Shown here piece after piece: positions 17,838 through 27,891 of a DNA stretch of 64,000 bases. The translations under genes were made by a program, and so were the position numbers. The notes under the pieces are model-generated. The model saw only the letters and a program-made list of their open reading frames with translations, ran no database searches and was not told where the DNA came from. This DNA is from a bacterium. GTDB taxonomy: Bacteria > Babelota > Babeliae > Babelales > RVW-14. How positions within the stretch are numbered: position 1 is the first letter of the stretch; the number at the start of each line of letters is the position of its first letter. The stretch is from assembly GCA_016699045.1 (NCBI GenBank), contig CP064957.1, positions 496,001 through 560,000 on the forward strand, written 5' to 3'.

Positions 17838-19085
17838 TTATTTAACACCATAACGTATCTTCAATGACGTACCAGTAACACGATCATAAATCTCCAGCGT
17901 TGCCCTTGAATCTGAACTCTCAGGACGCACATTTACGATTCTACCATCTGATAATGTACCAATTTTTATGCGCCCACGATCTTCAATATCCTTTAACTCC
18001 AATTTTTCAAAATCTTCGTCCGCTTCAGGCATCCCGCCAGGCTTTTCAAACTGAGGTGATCTGTCCTTAGTTGATCTGGCATCAGGCTTTAGCACTGGCT
18101 TAGCCTCTTTCAAAATATCTTTAACTGCTTCTTCTGCTTTTTCCTTTCCTTTGGCTTTATCTTCATTCGTTGCTACTTCTGGGATTCCGTCCTCTTTATT
18201 TTCTTTTGTTTGTTGATCGGTATCAATGTTAAAATATTCATAATTATGCTCAGCATTGGTAAATTTCTCGAATAATTTTATGGTATGATCACGAATCCTG
18301 ACATCATCATGAACAGTAGAAAAAGATAGATTCAGCCGTTGCTTATCATCTACCAAACCATATCCATCAATCGTTTCAATATCAAAAAATGATGTATATT
18401 GATGGACTTTATTGGTATTAAAATAGCCGTCATAGTTTTCCAAACAAAAACCAATAAGCGCACCAATTACCACACCACCAACCAGACCAATGGGTCCGAA
18501 ATACCCACCAATACGCCCGCCAGAACAAGCACCCCCAAAAGGTACACTAAATCCGATAGTGATAGACCAAGGCAACGCTACATTGTGGGTCAAAACAAAA
18601 TATTTTCCTACAAAAAAATTATGGTGCTTACTAACTTCTAAGACATAAACCCTTAGTGGCTTTTTGGCCAACTCTACCCGAGTAATTGGTATCAATCCTT
18701 CTGAATCACTTTTTAGTACATCGCCTACTTTTAACTGGTACGCTGGCTTCCAAGAATTATTGAGAGGAAGATAAAACTCCTGGGCAGGGGTGCACAAAAG
18801 ATCAGCACAAGATTCCAACCCATGATCAAAACCAATGCGCATATAACAGTTTGATTCACTTTCGCCTACTGCTCTTATATAACCAGACGTACAGCGATTT
18901 TTCTTGAAACAATGACAAACAATTTTCTTGTTTTTTGAAACTTTTTTAGCAATATCTGAAATATTTTTTGAACCATGCCAATTCTTGATTGGTGTATCAG
19001 CACCAAAGCCATGCCCACAAAGCACCCCTGGCACACTCAAAAAAATAATCATTACATAACGAAAAAGAATCGTTGAAAAAACCAT
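17838..19085 (-). CDS. Polymorphic toxin with a HINT-like pre-toxin domain
   Basis: A 415-residue secreted protein. Signal sequence about residues 1-22. HINT-like region about 23-168: GFGADTPI at the position of block A, LKVGDVL and VLEVSKHHNFFVG, and the closing LTHN whose His-Asn pair normally drives C-terminal cleavage. Residues about 178-213 form a glycine-rich hydrophobic zipper (GGRIGGYFG, GGVVIGALIG) that could pass a membrane. A long charged Lys/Glu linker follows. The last 50 residues (GTLSDGRIVNVRP, SSDSRATLEI, IKIRYG) look like a module recurring at the C-termini of bacterial polymorphic toxins; this match is from memory and unnamed. The canonical block A cysteine position is occupied by Gly26, with Cys23 three residues before it, and the block B TxxH is TPAQ, so self-cleavage may be impaired. 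Confidence 0.72.
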   Translation of the reverse strand: MVFSTILFRYVMIIFLSVPGVLCGHGFGADTPIKNWHGSKNISDIAKKVSKNKKIVCHCFKKNRCTSGYIRAVGESESNCYMRIGFDHGLESCADLLCTPAQEFYLPLNNSWKPAYQLKVGDVLKSDSEGLIPITRVELAKKPLRVYVLEVSKHHNFFVGKYFVLTHNVALPWSITIGFSVPFGGACSGGRIGGYFGPIGLVGGVVIGALIGFCLENYDGYFNTNKVHQYTSFFDIETIDGYGLVDDKQRLNLSFSTVHDDVRIRDHTIKLFEKFTNAEHNYEYFNIDTDQQTKENKEDGIPEVATNEDKAKGKEKAEEAVKDILKEAKPVLKPDARSTKDRSPQFEKPGGMPEADEDFEKLELKDIEDRGRIKIGTLSDGRIVNVRPESSDSRATLEIYDRVTGTSLKIRYGVK

Positions 19086-19271
19086 GATGCTACTCTCTTT
19101 TTTAAAATATCGACTCCAAAATTCCCCCCGACGGTATCATGAAAGAAGCTTGAAAGCAATCAAAAACCAAGGATATTGATTTGCTTTGCAATATACCATT
19201 TGAATTTTTAACGATTTGTAGTACTTTTTATACAAAGAAGGCCTTATTAATACGCTTGAACAAGGAATGCT

Positions 19272-20513
19272 ATGATTACTCGTGTCCGTGGAACTGAAGA
19301 TCATCTCGATCTCACACTGTACAACTTTATTGTCAGTACTACCCAGGAACATTTTGGTCGTCACAATTTTAATCAAATTAGCACGCCCATCCTTGAACAT
19401 ACACAGCTCTTTGTCCATTCATTAGGAACTTCAACTGACGTTGTTTCAAAAGAAATGTACATCATTGACGGTGACCAAGAAAACAGTATTTGCTTGCGAC
19501 CAGAAGTCACAGCCGCCACTATTCGTGCTTGTTTTGAAAATCGCGTCGATCGCTTTCCGTGGAAAGTTTTTAATATTGGCCCCATGTTTAGACGCGAACG
19601 CCCACAAAAAGGACGGCTGCGCCAATTCCACCAAATTAATCTTGAAATTATTGGCACCAAAGCCATCGCGCACGATGCGTACTTTATTAAAATGCTCGAC
19701 ACGTTTTTTAGTACCGGCTTAAAACTTGAAAACTATGCACTCAAGATCAACTTTCTTGGCTGTTCAATCGATCGCGCAACGCACAAAGAAAAACTTCTTG
19801 CTTTTTTGAACACCAAGCTTGATCAGATTTGTGCAACGTGTACCGATCGCAAAGATAAAAACACGCTGAGAATTTTTGACTGTAAAAACGAAACATGCAA
19901 AAAAGTATATCAATCAGCGCCACGCTTGACCGATTCTTTGTGCACCACGTGTGGAACAGAATGGGAAACACTTCAAACTTTACTCCAACTGACTGGCGTT
20001 AATTATATCATCGACACAAACTTGGTGCGCGGCCTTGATTATTACAACGGCACGGTATTTGAATTTTTCTCACAAGACCTCGGCGCACAAGATACTTTTT
20101 GTGGTGGCGGGCGCTACAGCCTGGGGCGTGAAGTGGGCGCCAAAGAAGATTACGAAGCCATCGGCGCCGCAATGGGCATCGAACGATTACTGTTGCTTTT
20201 AGAACCACGCCAAAACCAACTGGCACTCGCACAACAACCAACGCTGCACGTCATTGTGCCGCTTAGCGAGCAACAAAACGCACTCGCGCTTTTGTTAGCA
20301 AACACCCTGCAGTACAGAAAATTGGCTACTGATATTATTTTTGAAAAAGCCTCAATGACCAACATGCTTAAAAAAGCAAACCGCACGGGCGCCAAATATG
20401 TATTGGTTTTGGGAGATGAAGAACAAAAAAATGGCACTGTTACCATAAAAAATATGATAACAGGCCATACTGAAGTTGTTAAACAAACTGAAGTAGCAAA
20501 TGCGTTAAAATAG
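19272..20513 (+). CDS. hisS: Histidine--tRNA ligase
   Basis: A 413-residue class II aminoacyl-tRNA synthetase. It begins RGTEDHL, has the motif 2 loop FRRERPQKGRLRQFHQ, the histidine-specific LVRGLDYYNGTVFEF and GGGRYSLG. A Cys-rich insertion (CATC, DCKNETC, CTTC at about residues 190-235) fits the bacterial type with an NPLRIxDCK-like segment (here NTLRIFDCK). It attaches histidine to tRNA-His in the cytosol. AAGGA lies seven bases before the ATG. No T-box is visible upstream. Confidence 0.97.
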   Translation: MITRVRGTEDHLDLTLYNFIVSTTQEHFGRHNFNQISTPILEHTQLFVHSLGTSTDVVSKEMYIIDGDQENSICLRPEVTAATIRACFENRVDRFPWKVFNIGPMFRRERPQKGRLRQFHQINLEIIGTKAIAHDAYFIKMLDTFFSTGLKLENYALKINFLGCSIDRATHKEKLLAFLNTKLDQICATCTDRKDKNTLRIFDCKNETCKKVYQSAPRLTDSLCTTCGTEWETLQTLLQLTGVNYIIDTNLVRGLDYYNGTVFEFFSQDLGAQDTFCGGGRYSLGREVGAKEDYEAIGAAMGIERLLLLLEPRQNQLALAQQPTLHVIVPLSEQQNALALLLANTLQYRKLATDIIFEKASMTNMLKKANRTGAKYVLVLGDEEQKNGTVTIKNMITGHTEVVKQTEVANALK

Positions 20514-20521
20514 AAAAACGC

Positions 20522-21169
20522 TTATTGCTTATGTTGTTTGATATAGCTTTGAATATAAAGAATCTTTTTGAGTTGGTTGTCAAACCCAAAACAGTAACGA
20601 GAGAAGCTAACGTTAAGATCGCGTTGCATATCTCTTATATATTTTTTAACAAACTTGATCTTCTTTTCGATCAACTCAACAACGTCATCCGTATCGGATT
20701 TTTCAACAATAACGTTTGAAGCTTGCTCATCAGATAAAAAATACAAAAGTTGAGAAGCTTCACGTTCAATTTCTTGCGTCAAGATATCAAGGCTTGCCGT
20801 ATATTGCGCAATACTTTCTTCTGAGCGATTATATTCTTCTTGATCAACTTTAATGGTTCCAGCTTGCATAAGCTCATTAACTTTGCCTTTGATCACATTA
20901 CTTTTTTCCAAAGCCAAATTCTTTTTTTCAATAACATCTTCATGCAAGACATGCAAAACAGTCAATGTTTCAATAATTTTTGCACGCAGCTGGTCTGAAG
21001 GAGCACTTTTCATAGTCAAAAGCTTCTTTCCTTCTTGCTCTAAACGTGCCAAAAAAGCTTCGTGTTCTGCTTTTTTTTCTTCAACGGTTTTGACAGGCTT
21101 GTTATGGTCGGCGTTCTGGTCAAGAGAAGCAGCCCCCTGCTCAAGATTTTTTTTATCAGGTTCAATCAT
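20522..21169 (-). CDS. Coiled-coil protein of unknown function
   Basis: A 215-residue very hydrophilic protein, Glu/Lys-rich, mostly predicted helix with long heptad-like stretches (about residues 25-130). No signal, no membrane segment, no recognised motif. I start it at the ATG at 21169; the longer frame would need a TTG at 21181 and neither has a convincing Shine-Dalgarno site. Its stop faces the hisS stop eight bases away. It could be a structural or scaffold protein. Function unknown. Confidence 0.6.
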   Translation of the reverse strand: MIEPDKKNLEQGAASLDQNADHNKPVKTVEEKKAEHEAFLARLEQEGKKLLTMKSAPSDQLRAKIIETLTVLHVLHEDVIEKKNLALEKSNVIKGKVNELMQAGTIKVDQEEYNRSEESIAQYTASLDILTQEIEREASQLLYFLSDEQASNVIVEKSDTDDVVELIEKKIKFVKKYIRDMQRDLNVSFSRYCFGFDNQLKKILYIQSYIKQHKQ

Positions 21170-21972
21170 GATATCGTCCAATTGTCCAAAAAATTAACAA
21201 TAGTTATTTCCCAAATTGCAACACAATCCAGTTTAACTTTTCAATCAAAAAATAGCAAAGGCATTAGCGCATTAAATTAAGGCATTTTTATCCAAAAAAT
21301 AGATTTCTTGATTTTATCAAAAGATTTCAGTCATACTAATTTTCAATTCAAAAATCAGCACCTGACATACGTAGTTTGCATTACTAGATCAATCAATATA
21401 CGTATAAAAAAATATTTTTTTATCAACAAGACAAGAAAAAAATATTTACTCCAAACTGTAACAAAAACTATCCAACCAAAAGTCACTAAAGCCTTTATAA
21501 TTCAGACTTTTTTAGCTTATTATCCAATACTTACTCACAAAGGTGTTAGTAACTCGTACCAAAAGGCATCCATAAGTTCGTACTGAAACCATTTAGAACA
21601 CATTGTCCCAATCTAGAACAAGACAAAAAACACCGTCTGAATGCTCACTTTAAACAATTTGACATAATACACAAACTTACGACACAGATTTCAGCCATCA
21701 TAAGTAGTCTAATTAATAAACTATCAACCTACACAAAACCACGTCACCCTTGCTTAATAATTTAAAAAAACGCCAAATAGAAACAAAAATCAATCACTCA
21801 CTCCCACACTAAGCACCCTTTTAATTTCTGCTATAACAAGAAATCGATCATGCCCATGTATCTATCTTTTAACTGCCCTTGACGCACATCGGTACATTGC
21901 TACACTTTTTATAGGAACTGTTCAGTATTTTTCTTATGTTGTTGATAATAAACTTTTGTAGGAATTCAAATC
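21170..21972. other. Gene-free AT-rich interval of about 0.8 kb
   Basis: This interval holds no frame that looks like a gene. It is poorer in GC than its flanks and full of short AT repeats. Frames such as 21308-21586 (plus strand) start on a weak codon, lack a Shine-Dalgarno site and have no recognisable motif. I see no tRNA, no rRNA and no clear inverted repeat. The right end contains the promoter proposed at 21879-21906 for the M16 protease gene. Confidence 0.5.
21879..21906 (+). promoter_or_regulatory. Proposed sigma70-type promoter for the M16 protease / murE unit
   Basis: A TTGACG -35 element (21879-21884) and a TACACT -10 element (21901-21906) are separated by 16 bases. The start of transcription would fall about 60 bases before the ATG at 21973, and GTAGGAATTC just before the ATG gives a Shine-Dalgarno site. 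Read by eye only. Confidence 0.4.
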
Positions 21973-24770
21973 ATGAATAGACGTTTTTTGCGCTTTTACC
22001 TACTTTTATTCATTTTATTTACCAAGAGATCACTTCAGGCAACCGATATTACCGCCCAAGAACCTCAACAAAAATCGATTCACGCATGGCTTGAAAAAAC
22101 AAAAACAAAAATTTCAAAAAAAGTATTTGCCAACGGCCTCACCGCCATTCACTACCCAATCCCTGGCAGCAATAATGTTTATGTCGGCGTAACGTATCAT
22201 GCCGGTGGAAAAAACGAAGGACCAACCGAACACGGCCTTGCACACATGGTAGAGCATATGATTTTTAAAGGGACGGACAAAATGTCTGAACGAGACCTGG
22301 ACGCTATCGCTGAAAAGTTTTGCATTGGCGGCCTTGGCCAAGGCTTTAACGCTAGCACAAGCTATGACGTCACCAAATATTACTTTCAAACCGATAAAAA
22401 TAATTGGCCCGTTTTTGTTGCTATGCTTGCTGACTGCATGGAAAACGTCTCGTTCAAAGAACATCATTTCGCATCGGAAGTAAAGGCCGTCGCACAAGAA
22501 ATAAAAATGCGGAACGCCTCACCATTCCTTCGCATTTTTGACAGCTTAGGCCAAGAAATTTTGCCACTCAACAATCCCTACAGCCATTCACTTGGCGGCG
22601 ATCTAGAAACCTTACTTGGGGCACATGCCGATGACTTAAAAAAATTCTATCAGCGCCACTATGCCCCCGCCAATGCTTTAGTAACTGTCACGGGCGACTG
22701 CGACGCTGAAGAAGTATTTAAACAGATCGAAGAACAATTTGGCCACATCAAAAATACCCACTTTAAGCAATCCGACCAACCCGCCGTCAATCCTGTTCAT
22801 ACCGATTTCTTTCAAAAAAACATTCTCTACCACAAACCAATTCCTAATCCTTTCGCATGTTACTGCTGGGTTACCCCCGGCTCATCTCATACAAGCGAGA
22901 TGGCTGGGAACGCGATAAGTTATGCCCTTTCGCTACGATTTGAAGAAAAATTCAAGACGCTCAAAACCTTGTTTATTCAATTGGTACAAATGTCATTAAT
23001 TTCGACAATGTTGGTTATTTTTTGATCTATTTTGAGCCCAAAGAAACGGCCGATGGTCGCACGCTTCAAGAATGCAAACAAGCTATTGAACAAGAACTTA
23101 AAAACATCATGAATAACGGCGTTACTGACCAAGAACTTACCTGTTTTAAAAAATCCTCAATCACCAATACTCTCAAAGTTTTCGACCAAGCAAACAGCGC
23201 GGCCAGTATCTTTGAATCGCTATTTTTTAAAAACAATAATGAACTTCAACTTTTCAGCAACATCTCCACACTTGAAAATCTAACACAGCAAGACATTAAA
23301 GATTTTTGCGCGCATAATTTACAACACTATCTCACACACACCTTCCTCGTCATGCCGCTGCCTGAGGAACAAAAAACAGCATGGCAGTCATTGCAAGATT
23401 CGCTTGATGCGTACGAACAATCAGCTCTTACTCAAAAAATACGCGACAGCGAAATTGAAGAACCACGGCTTTCAGACCAACTCCCAGAACCAGCCTTACT
23501 GACGCTTGCCTATGAACATCCCGACAAAAAAATTACCCTAGCCAATGGCCTTGAAGTATATTTAAAATATCGTGATACAAGTCCATTTGTACACGCATCG
23601 CTCCGTTTTAAAAATTCAGAGCAACTCAGTCTGGCGCTCCAAAACACCAATCAAACTGAGCTAGCCGAGCTCGCACTCAACCTATTAAGTGAAGGCAGCC
23701 AAGATTATTCAAAACAAGACAATCAGGCTTTTTTTGACCTGCTGGGCGCATTGTGGAACCTCGGCTCTTACGGCGGCTTTTTTTCATGCCTACCTGAAGA
23801 TTTAATGCTGGTGGCAGAACGCTTTGTTCATATTCTAACCAAGCCAACCTACCCAGAAAATATGTTCCTCCAAATGCAAGCAGATAAGATTGATCGCATT
23901 AAACAAGCCCAAGAAAACAATTTTTACCAAGCACAAAAATTACTCAACGAACATCTGTTTAAAAACTATCCGTGGATCAAAACCGACGAGCAAACTATTG
24001 AGCGCCTTGAAGCCATCAAGTACAGCGACTTACGTGAAGCACACAAACGCTTTACTAATCCAGCTCTTATGTTTTTAGCCCTTGTCGGCAATTTTGATGA
24101 AACAACTATCACCGAGCAACTTGAAGAAACATTTGGCGTATGGCAACAACAGTCAAGCGACAACCTTGTAGCAAACATGCCAATCATTCCAGATTTAGAA
24201 AATCCAGAAGCAATCGCCGCCCATAAATTTTTACCCAAAGAACAAGTTGTGCTTGTTGCCGGGCGCATCACCACAACATTTGATACCGACGACCGTTTTT
24301 GTTTAAAACTTCTTGAGCTTTATTTAAACAAATGCCTTTATGAAATTCGTGAACGCACGGGACTTTTTTATTCGTGCAACGGATCACTCAGTCTTGCTTC
24401 ATATTTAACCAAGGGAAGTAGTTCAATCAGGACACTCGTTTCTATTGATAAAGTTGATGAGGCACAAGCAGCTATAAAACAGGTGTTGCAAACAATTTGC
24501 GATAAAGGTATCGACGAAAAAAACTTGCTAGTTGCAAAACAAAATTATCAGGTTAATCTAGCTAAAGGCTTTTCTACCAATGCTTCATTGGCCGAAAGCT
24601 ATGCATCTTTAGTACAAACAAATAGACCATGGACAGATTTCAATGATTGCATCGACCGCGTACACCGCTTGTCATGTAATGATGTAAACAACGCGGCAAA
24701 AAAATACCTTGATCCAAACAGCTGGAGTTTTATTACTGTAGGAAGGACTCTTCAACATGCTCGTACCTGA
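21973..24770 (+). pseudogene. M16-family zinc metalloprotease, frameshifted
   Basis: Two frames, 21973-23025 and 23022-24770, together encode one two-domain pitrilysin-like protease of about 930 residues. It starts with a signal peptide (MNRRFLRFYLLLFILFT) and the inverted zinc motif HMVEH (residues 91-95), with downstream Glu residues in SEVKAVAQEIKM. The first frame loses homology after FEEKF; the second frame resumes with the expected QDAQNLVYSIGTNV. One extra T at about 22951-22952, beside an A5 run, restores a single frame; the later overlapping frame would otherwise start with no ribosome site. The second half carries the catalytically inactive M16 domain. Such proteases cut small or unfolded peptides in the periplasm. 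It overlaps murE by 14 bases. Confidence 0.82.
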
Positions 24771-26151
24771 AAAATTTGCAGTAACCTGTCACACTCGTCA
24801 CGTAGGACCAGGATCAACATTTGTTGCCATCAAAGGTCATAAAACTGATGGGACATTATTCATTGATCAGGCACTTGAGGCAGGCGCAACAACTATTGTG
24901 GTACAGCATCCCTTCAATCCATGCAATTTTTTACGACAACATGAAGCAAAAAATATTATAATTTCTATGGTGCCAAATACCCGTAAAGCACTTGCCACCA
25001 TCAGCAGCAACGCACTTGGCAATCCAGCTGCTTCATTAAAAATTATCGGCATTACCGGCACTAAAGGTAAAACAACGACCACGTACCTTATTGAACACAT
25101 ACTGCGCACCAATGGTCATAAAACTGCCATGCTTTCCGGTGTTGTTAATAAAATTTTAGATCACGAAGAAGAAAGTTCTCTCACCACTCCGGAAAGTGAT
25201 TATCTTCACATGTTTTTTACTGAATGCGTTAAGCAAAACATTGAGTATGTAGTTATGGAAATCTCTTCGCACGCACTCAGTTTATATCGAACACACGGCA
25301 TTATGTTTGATGCTGCAGTCTTTACTAATCTCGCACTTGAGCACTTGGATTTTTACGAAACAATCGATCAATATTTTGCCGCAAAAATGATGCTCTTTGA
25401 ACAAGTAAAACCAGAAGGTCCCATTGTTATTAATGCTGATAATGGATGGGGCATTCAGGCACTTGAAAAAATAGACGTACGCCAGCCAATCGCCAGCTCA
25501 CTGGAAGACATTATTATTGAACACAATAATCTTGACGGGCTTATCTTAAAAATAGAAAATCTTGTAATTAAAATACCAACACTTTTTGGTGAATTTAATG
25601 CAGAAAATATTTATCAAACTTACGTGCTGTGCACAAAACTTGGCATCAACCCAGAAATTATACAACAAGCACTCGCTACGTTTCCAGGCATTCCCGGACG
25701 CTTGCAAACACACCGGCTTGCCAACGGCGCCTATGCCTTGGTTGACTATGCACACAACGGCTCTTCATTCGACGCTGTTTTAAGCACGCTACGCCCACTT
25801 ACCGAAAACTTAATTGTCGTTTTTGGTTGTGGCGGCAATCGCGATAAAATGCGCCGCACTCTACTTGGTCACTACGCAGCGGCATATGCTGACACTATTA
25901 TTGTGACTGACGACAATCCACGCTTTGAAAAAAGCGAAACAATTATTAATGATATTCTTGACGCAATTCCAGCTGAAAAACGCTCAGATGTAATCTGCGA
26001 GCCAGACAGGCACAAAGCAATTGCACGCGCTGCTGCATTGGCAAAACCTGACAGCATCATTGCTCTTTTAGGCAAGGGACATGAAACGTCATATCAAGTT
26101 GAAGGCAAACAATACTTCTTCAACGACTTACAAGAAATTAAAAAATTCTAA
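24757..26151 (+). CDS. murE: UDP-N-acetylmuramoyl-tripeptide synthetase, DAP-adding type
   Basis: A 464-residue Mur ligase. The ATP loop GTKGKTTT is at residues 101-108; TTPES and DNPR (386-389) are present. DNPR marks the meso-diaminopimelate-specific enzymes (EC 6.3.2.13), so the cell wall should contain DAP. It adds DAP to UDP-MurNAc-L-Ala-D-Glu in the cytosol. The gene overlaps the protease gene by 14 bases and meets the convergent GT-C gene one base after its stop. The start at 24757 gives a typical Mur N-terminal domain (VGPGSTFVAIKG). Confidence 0.96.
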   Translation: MLVPEKFAVTCHTRHVGPGSTFVAIKGHKTDGTLFIDQALEAGATTIVVQHPFNPCNFLRQHEAKNIIISMVPNTRKALATISSNALGNPAASLKIIGITGTKGKTTTTYLIEHILRTNGHKTAMLSGVVNKILDHEEESSLTTPESDYLHMFFTECVKQNIEYVVMEISSHALSLYRTHGIMFDAAVFTNLALEHLDFYETIDQYFAAKMMLFEQVKPEGPIVINADNGWGIQALEKIDVRQPIASSLEDIIIEHNNLDGLILKIENLVIKIPTLFGEFNAENIYQTYVLCTKLGINPEIIQQALATFPGIPGRLQTHRLANGAYALVDYAHNGSSFDAVLSTLRPLTENLIVVFGCGGNRDKMRRTLLGHYAAAYADTIIVTDDNPRFEKSETIINDILDAIPAEKRSDVICEPDRHKAIARAAALAKPDSIIALLGKGHETSYQVEGKQYFFNDLQEIKKF

Positions 26152-26152
26152 A

Positions 26153-27808
26153 TCAAACAATCAGAAATTTTTGATTTTCATAATCCCACGAAACAATCAC
26201 TAAATCTTCTTGCCCAGAAAACATATCAAGAGGCATCGAAACAACAGTTGCTTCTTGTCTACTATTTTTTTCACTAAAAAAAACCTCCAGCTTGGCATTA
26301 TTAATCGAAAGATTTTTATAAAAGAAAAGATTCTCAGGATCATGCGATCGCAACTCAAGACGACCATTTTTTATACCAACGGTCATACAATGAGGTTTAA
26401 TATCATAAAACGGTTCTGTTTTGAACAAAAAGGTACCCATATTATAAAATACCGGCATACGCTCAGCATTGCTGCCCAACAACCACAAAGCTTGTGCATT
26501 GCCACTGCCAAACCAATGCGCCGGCAAACCAACAAACCATACCGCTTTACCTTGAATGACTTGATTAGTTGTAAGTTCTTTAAACGCGGACAGAATCGTA
26601 TCTAAAACACATTCTTTCGTACGCTGCCGAAAAGCAAAAGCTCCTGCGTTAGCAGCAAGTAAAAAACACAAAACGATATAACTATATTTTTTGCCTGCTG
26701 TAAAAAACGCAAGATAGTAAGACATGGCACACAAAACAATCCCGAAAAAAAACGGCAGACCAATATACAAATAGCGCGGCTGATAAAACAAAAGCCATGC
26801 AGGCCAAGTAAAAAGAACAATACTACCCGCCAAAAACATAAACTCTTTGTACTGCTTGCGCGCAATAAACGGCCAAACCAACAAGCTGATCAGTACAACA
26901 ACCAAACCGCCCTTAAGTAAGCGATTGCCACTCGGCACAAGCCCAACGTACAAATAATCACACACATAACTAATCCAGTCACCCAATCGCTCTTTTTGCC
27001 GCGTAACAAATGCATCAGCGATTTGTTTCAAACTACTTGTCTCCAGACCAGCACTCGAAAAAGGAAAAAGGGAAGCACGCACCACCAAATAAAAAAGAGC
27101 ACCGGCCCAATAACCAAACGAAAGACGCAAAGCTCTGCCGGCATACAGCATCAACGCCCCACCTTGCCTCATCGAATAATAAAACATCGTTGCTGCCATA
27201 GCCCACACCGGAAAGACAATTAATGTTTCTTTAGCAAAAATACTCAATGTCATAATACCGCAGGAAAGCGCATACCACGCCAATTTTTTACTATCGAGAT
27301 AACGCTTTAAAAAATAAGCCGCGCCCAGCAAATAAAGTACATCAACTATATAGATTTGGCAGGTAAAAACACCAACCCAATGCTCAAGCGTTGGATGCAA
27401 TGCAAAAAACATAGCACCAAAAAAAGCAAGCGGCATGCCAAAAAATACTGCAAAAATGTTAAACAATGCTACAGAAACAAACGCATGCAAAGAAATAACA
27501 CACACCAACAACGCGTACGGATTAATCCCCAACAACCAGCTTTCCAAACCAAAAAGCACAAACTGCATGGGACGGTACAATGCCGAGCCAAAGGTTAACG
27601 GTATACTATGATAATTTGAAGGATTAAAGGCATGACCGATATCGTGTGGCGCAAACAAAGTAAAAATATCACGCACGCTTGTTAGTTGCGAATACAACAA
27701 AAAGCCATAATCATCATTAATAAAGCCCCAATGAAAAAAAGGTAGGGCAAGAACAGCAAGTACAGCACAAAAAATACCGCCTGAAAAAAATATTTTTTTT
27801 GTCTCCAC
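26153..27808 (-). CDS. GT-C family glycosyltransferase, DDxG / RPM subfamily
   Basis: A 551-residue protein with about ten membrane segments. It has the shared subfamily signature: WGFINDDYGF in the first loop, LYRPMQFVLFG before the third segment, and a C-terminal soluble stretch ending VIVSWDYENQKFLIV. Five other genes in the window carry the same plan. It should be an inverting transferase that takes a sugar from a polyprenyl donor. The start is a GTG preceded by AAAAGGGG; no ATG start is available nearby in that frame. Acceptor unknown. Confidence 0.83.
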   Translation of the reverse strand: METKKIFFSGGIFCAVLAVLALPFFHWGFINDDYGFLLYSQLTSVRDIFTLFAPHDIGHAFNPSNYHSIPLTFGSALYRPMQFVLFGLESWLLGINPYALLVCVISLHAFVSVALFNIFAVFFGMPLAFFGAMFFALHPTLEHWVGVFTCQIYIVDVLYLLGAAYFLKRYLDSKKLAWYALSCGIMTLSIFAKETLIVFPVWAMAATMFYYSMRQGGALMLYAGRALRLSFGYWAGALFYLVVRASLFPFSSAGLETSSLKQIADAFVTRQKERLGDWISYVCDYLYVGLVPSGNRLLKGGLVVVLISLLVWPFIARKQYKEFMFLAGSIVLFTWPAWLLFYQPRYLYIGLPFFFGIVLCAMSYYLAFFTAGKKYSYIVLCFLLAANAGAFAFRQRTKECVLDTILSAFKELTTNQVIQGKAVWFVGLPAHWFGSGNAQALWLLGSNAERMPVFYNMGTFLFKTEPFYDIKPHCMTVGIKNGRLELRSHDPENLFFYKNLSINNAKLEVFFSEKNSRQEATVVSMPLDMFSGQEDLVIVSWDYENQKFLIV

Positions 27809-27891
27809 GCCATGGCCCCTTTTTTGATTTAATCTTTACTCCTTAGTTTAATCCTATAGTATTTAGGCAGAGAAAGAAAGGAGTAGATGGG

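Noticed and set aside
17838..19085. Intein inside a host protein
   Set aside because: No extein on the N-terminal side beyond a signal peptide; the domain order is that of a toxin precursor.
19086..19271. A T-box leader upstream of hisS
   Set aside because: No AGGGTGG-like T-box sequence, no terminator/antiterminator pair, and the gap is short.
21308..21586. A 92-codon plus-strand frame in the gene-free interval
   Set aside because: No ribosome site, low-complexity composition driven by AT-rich DNA, no motif.
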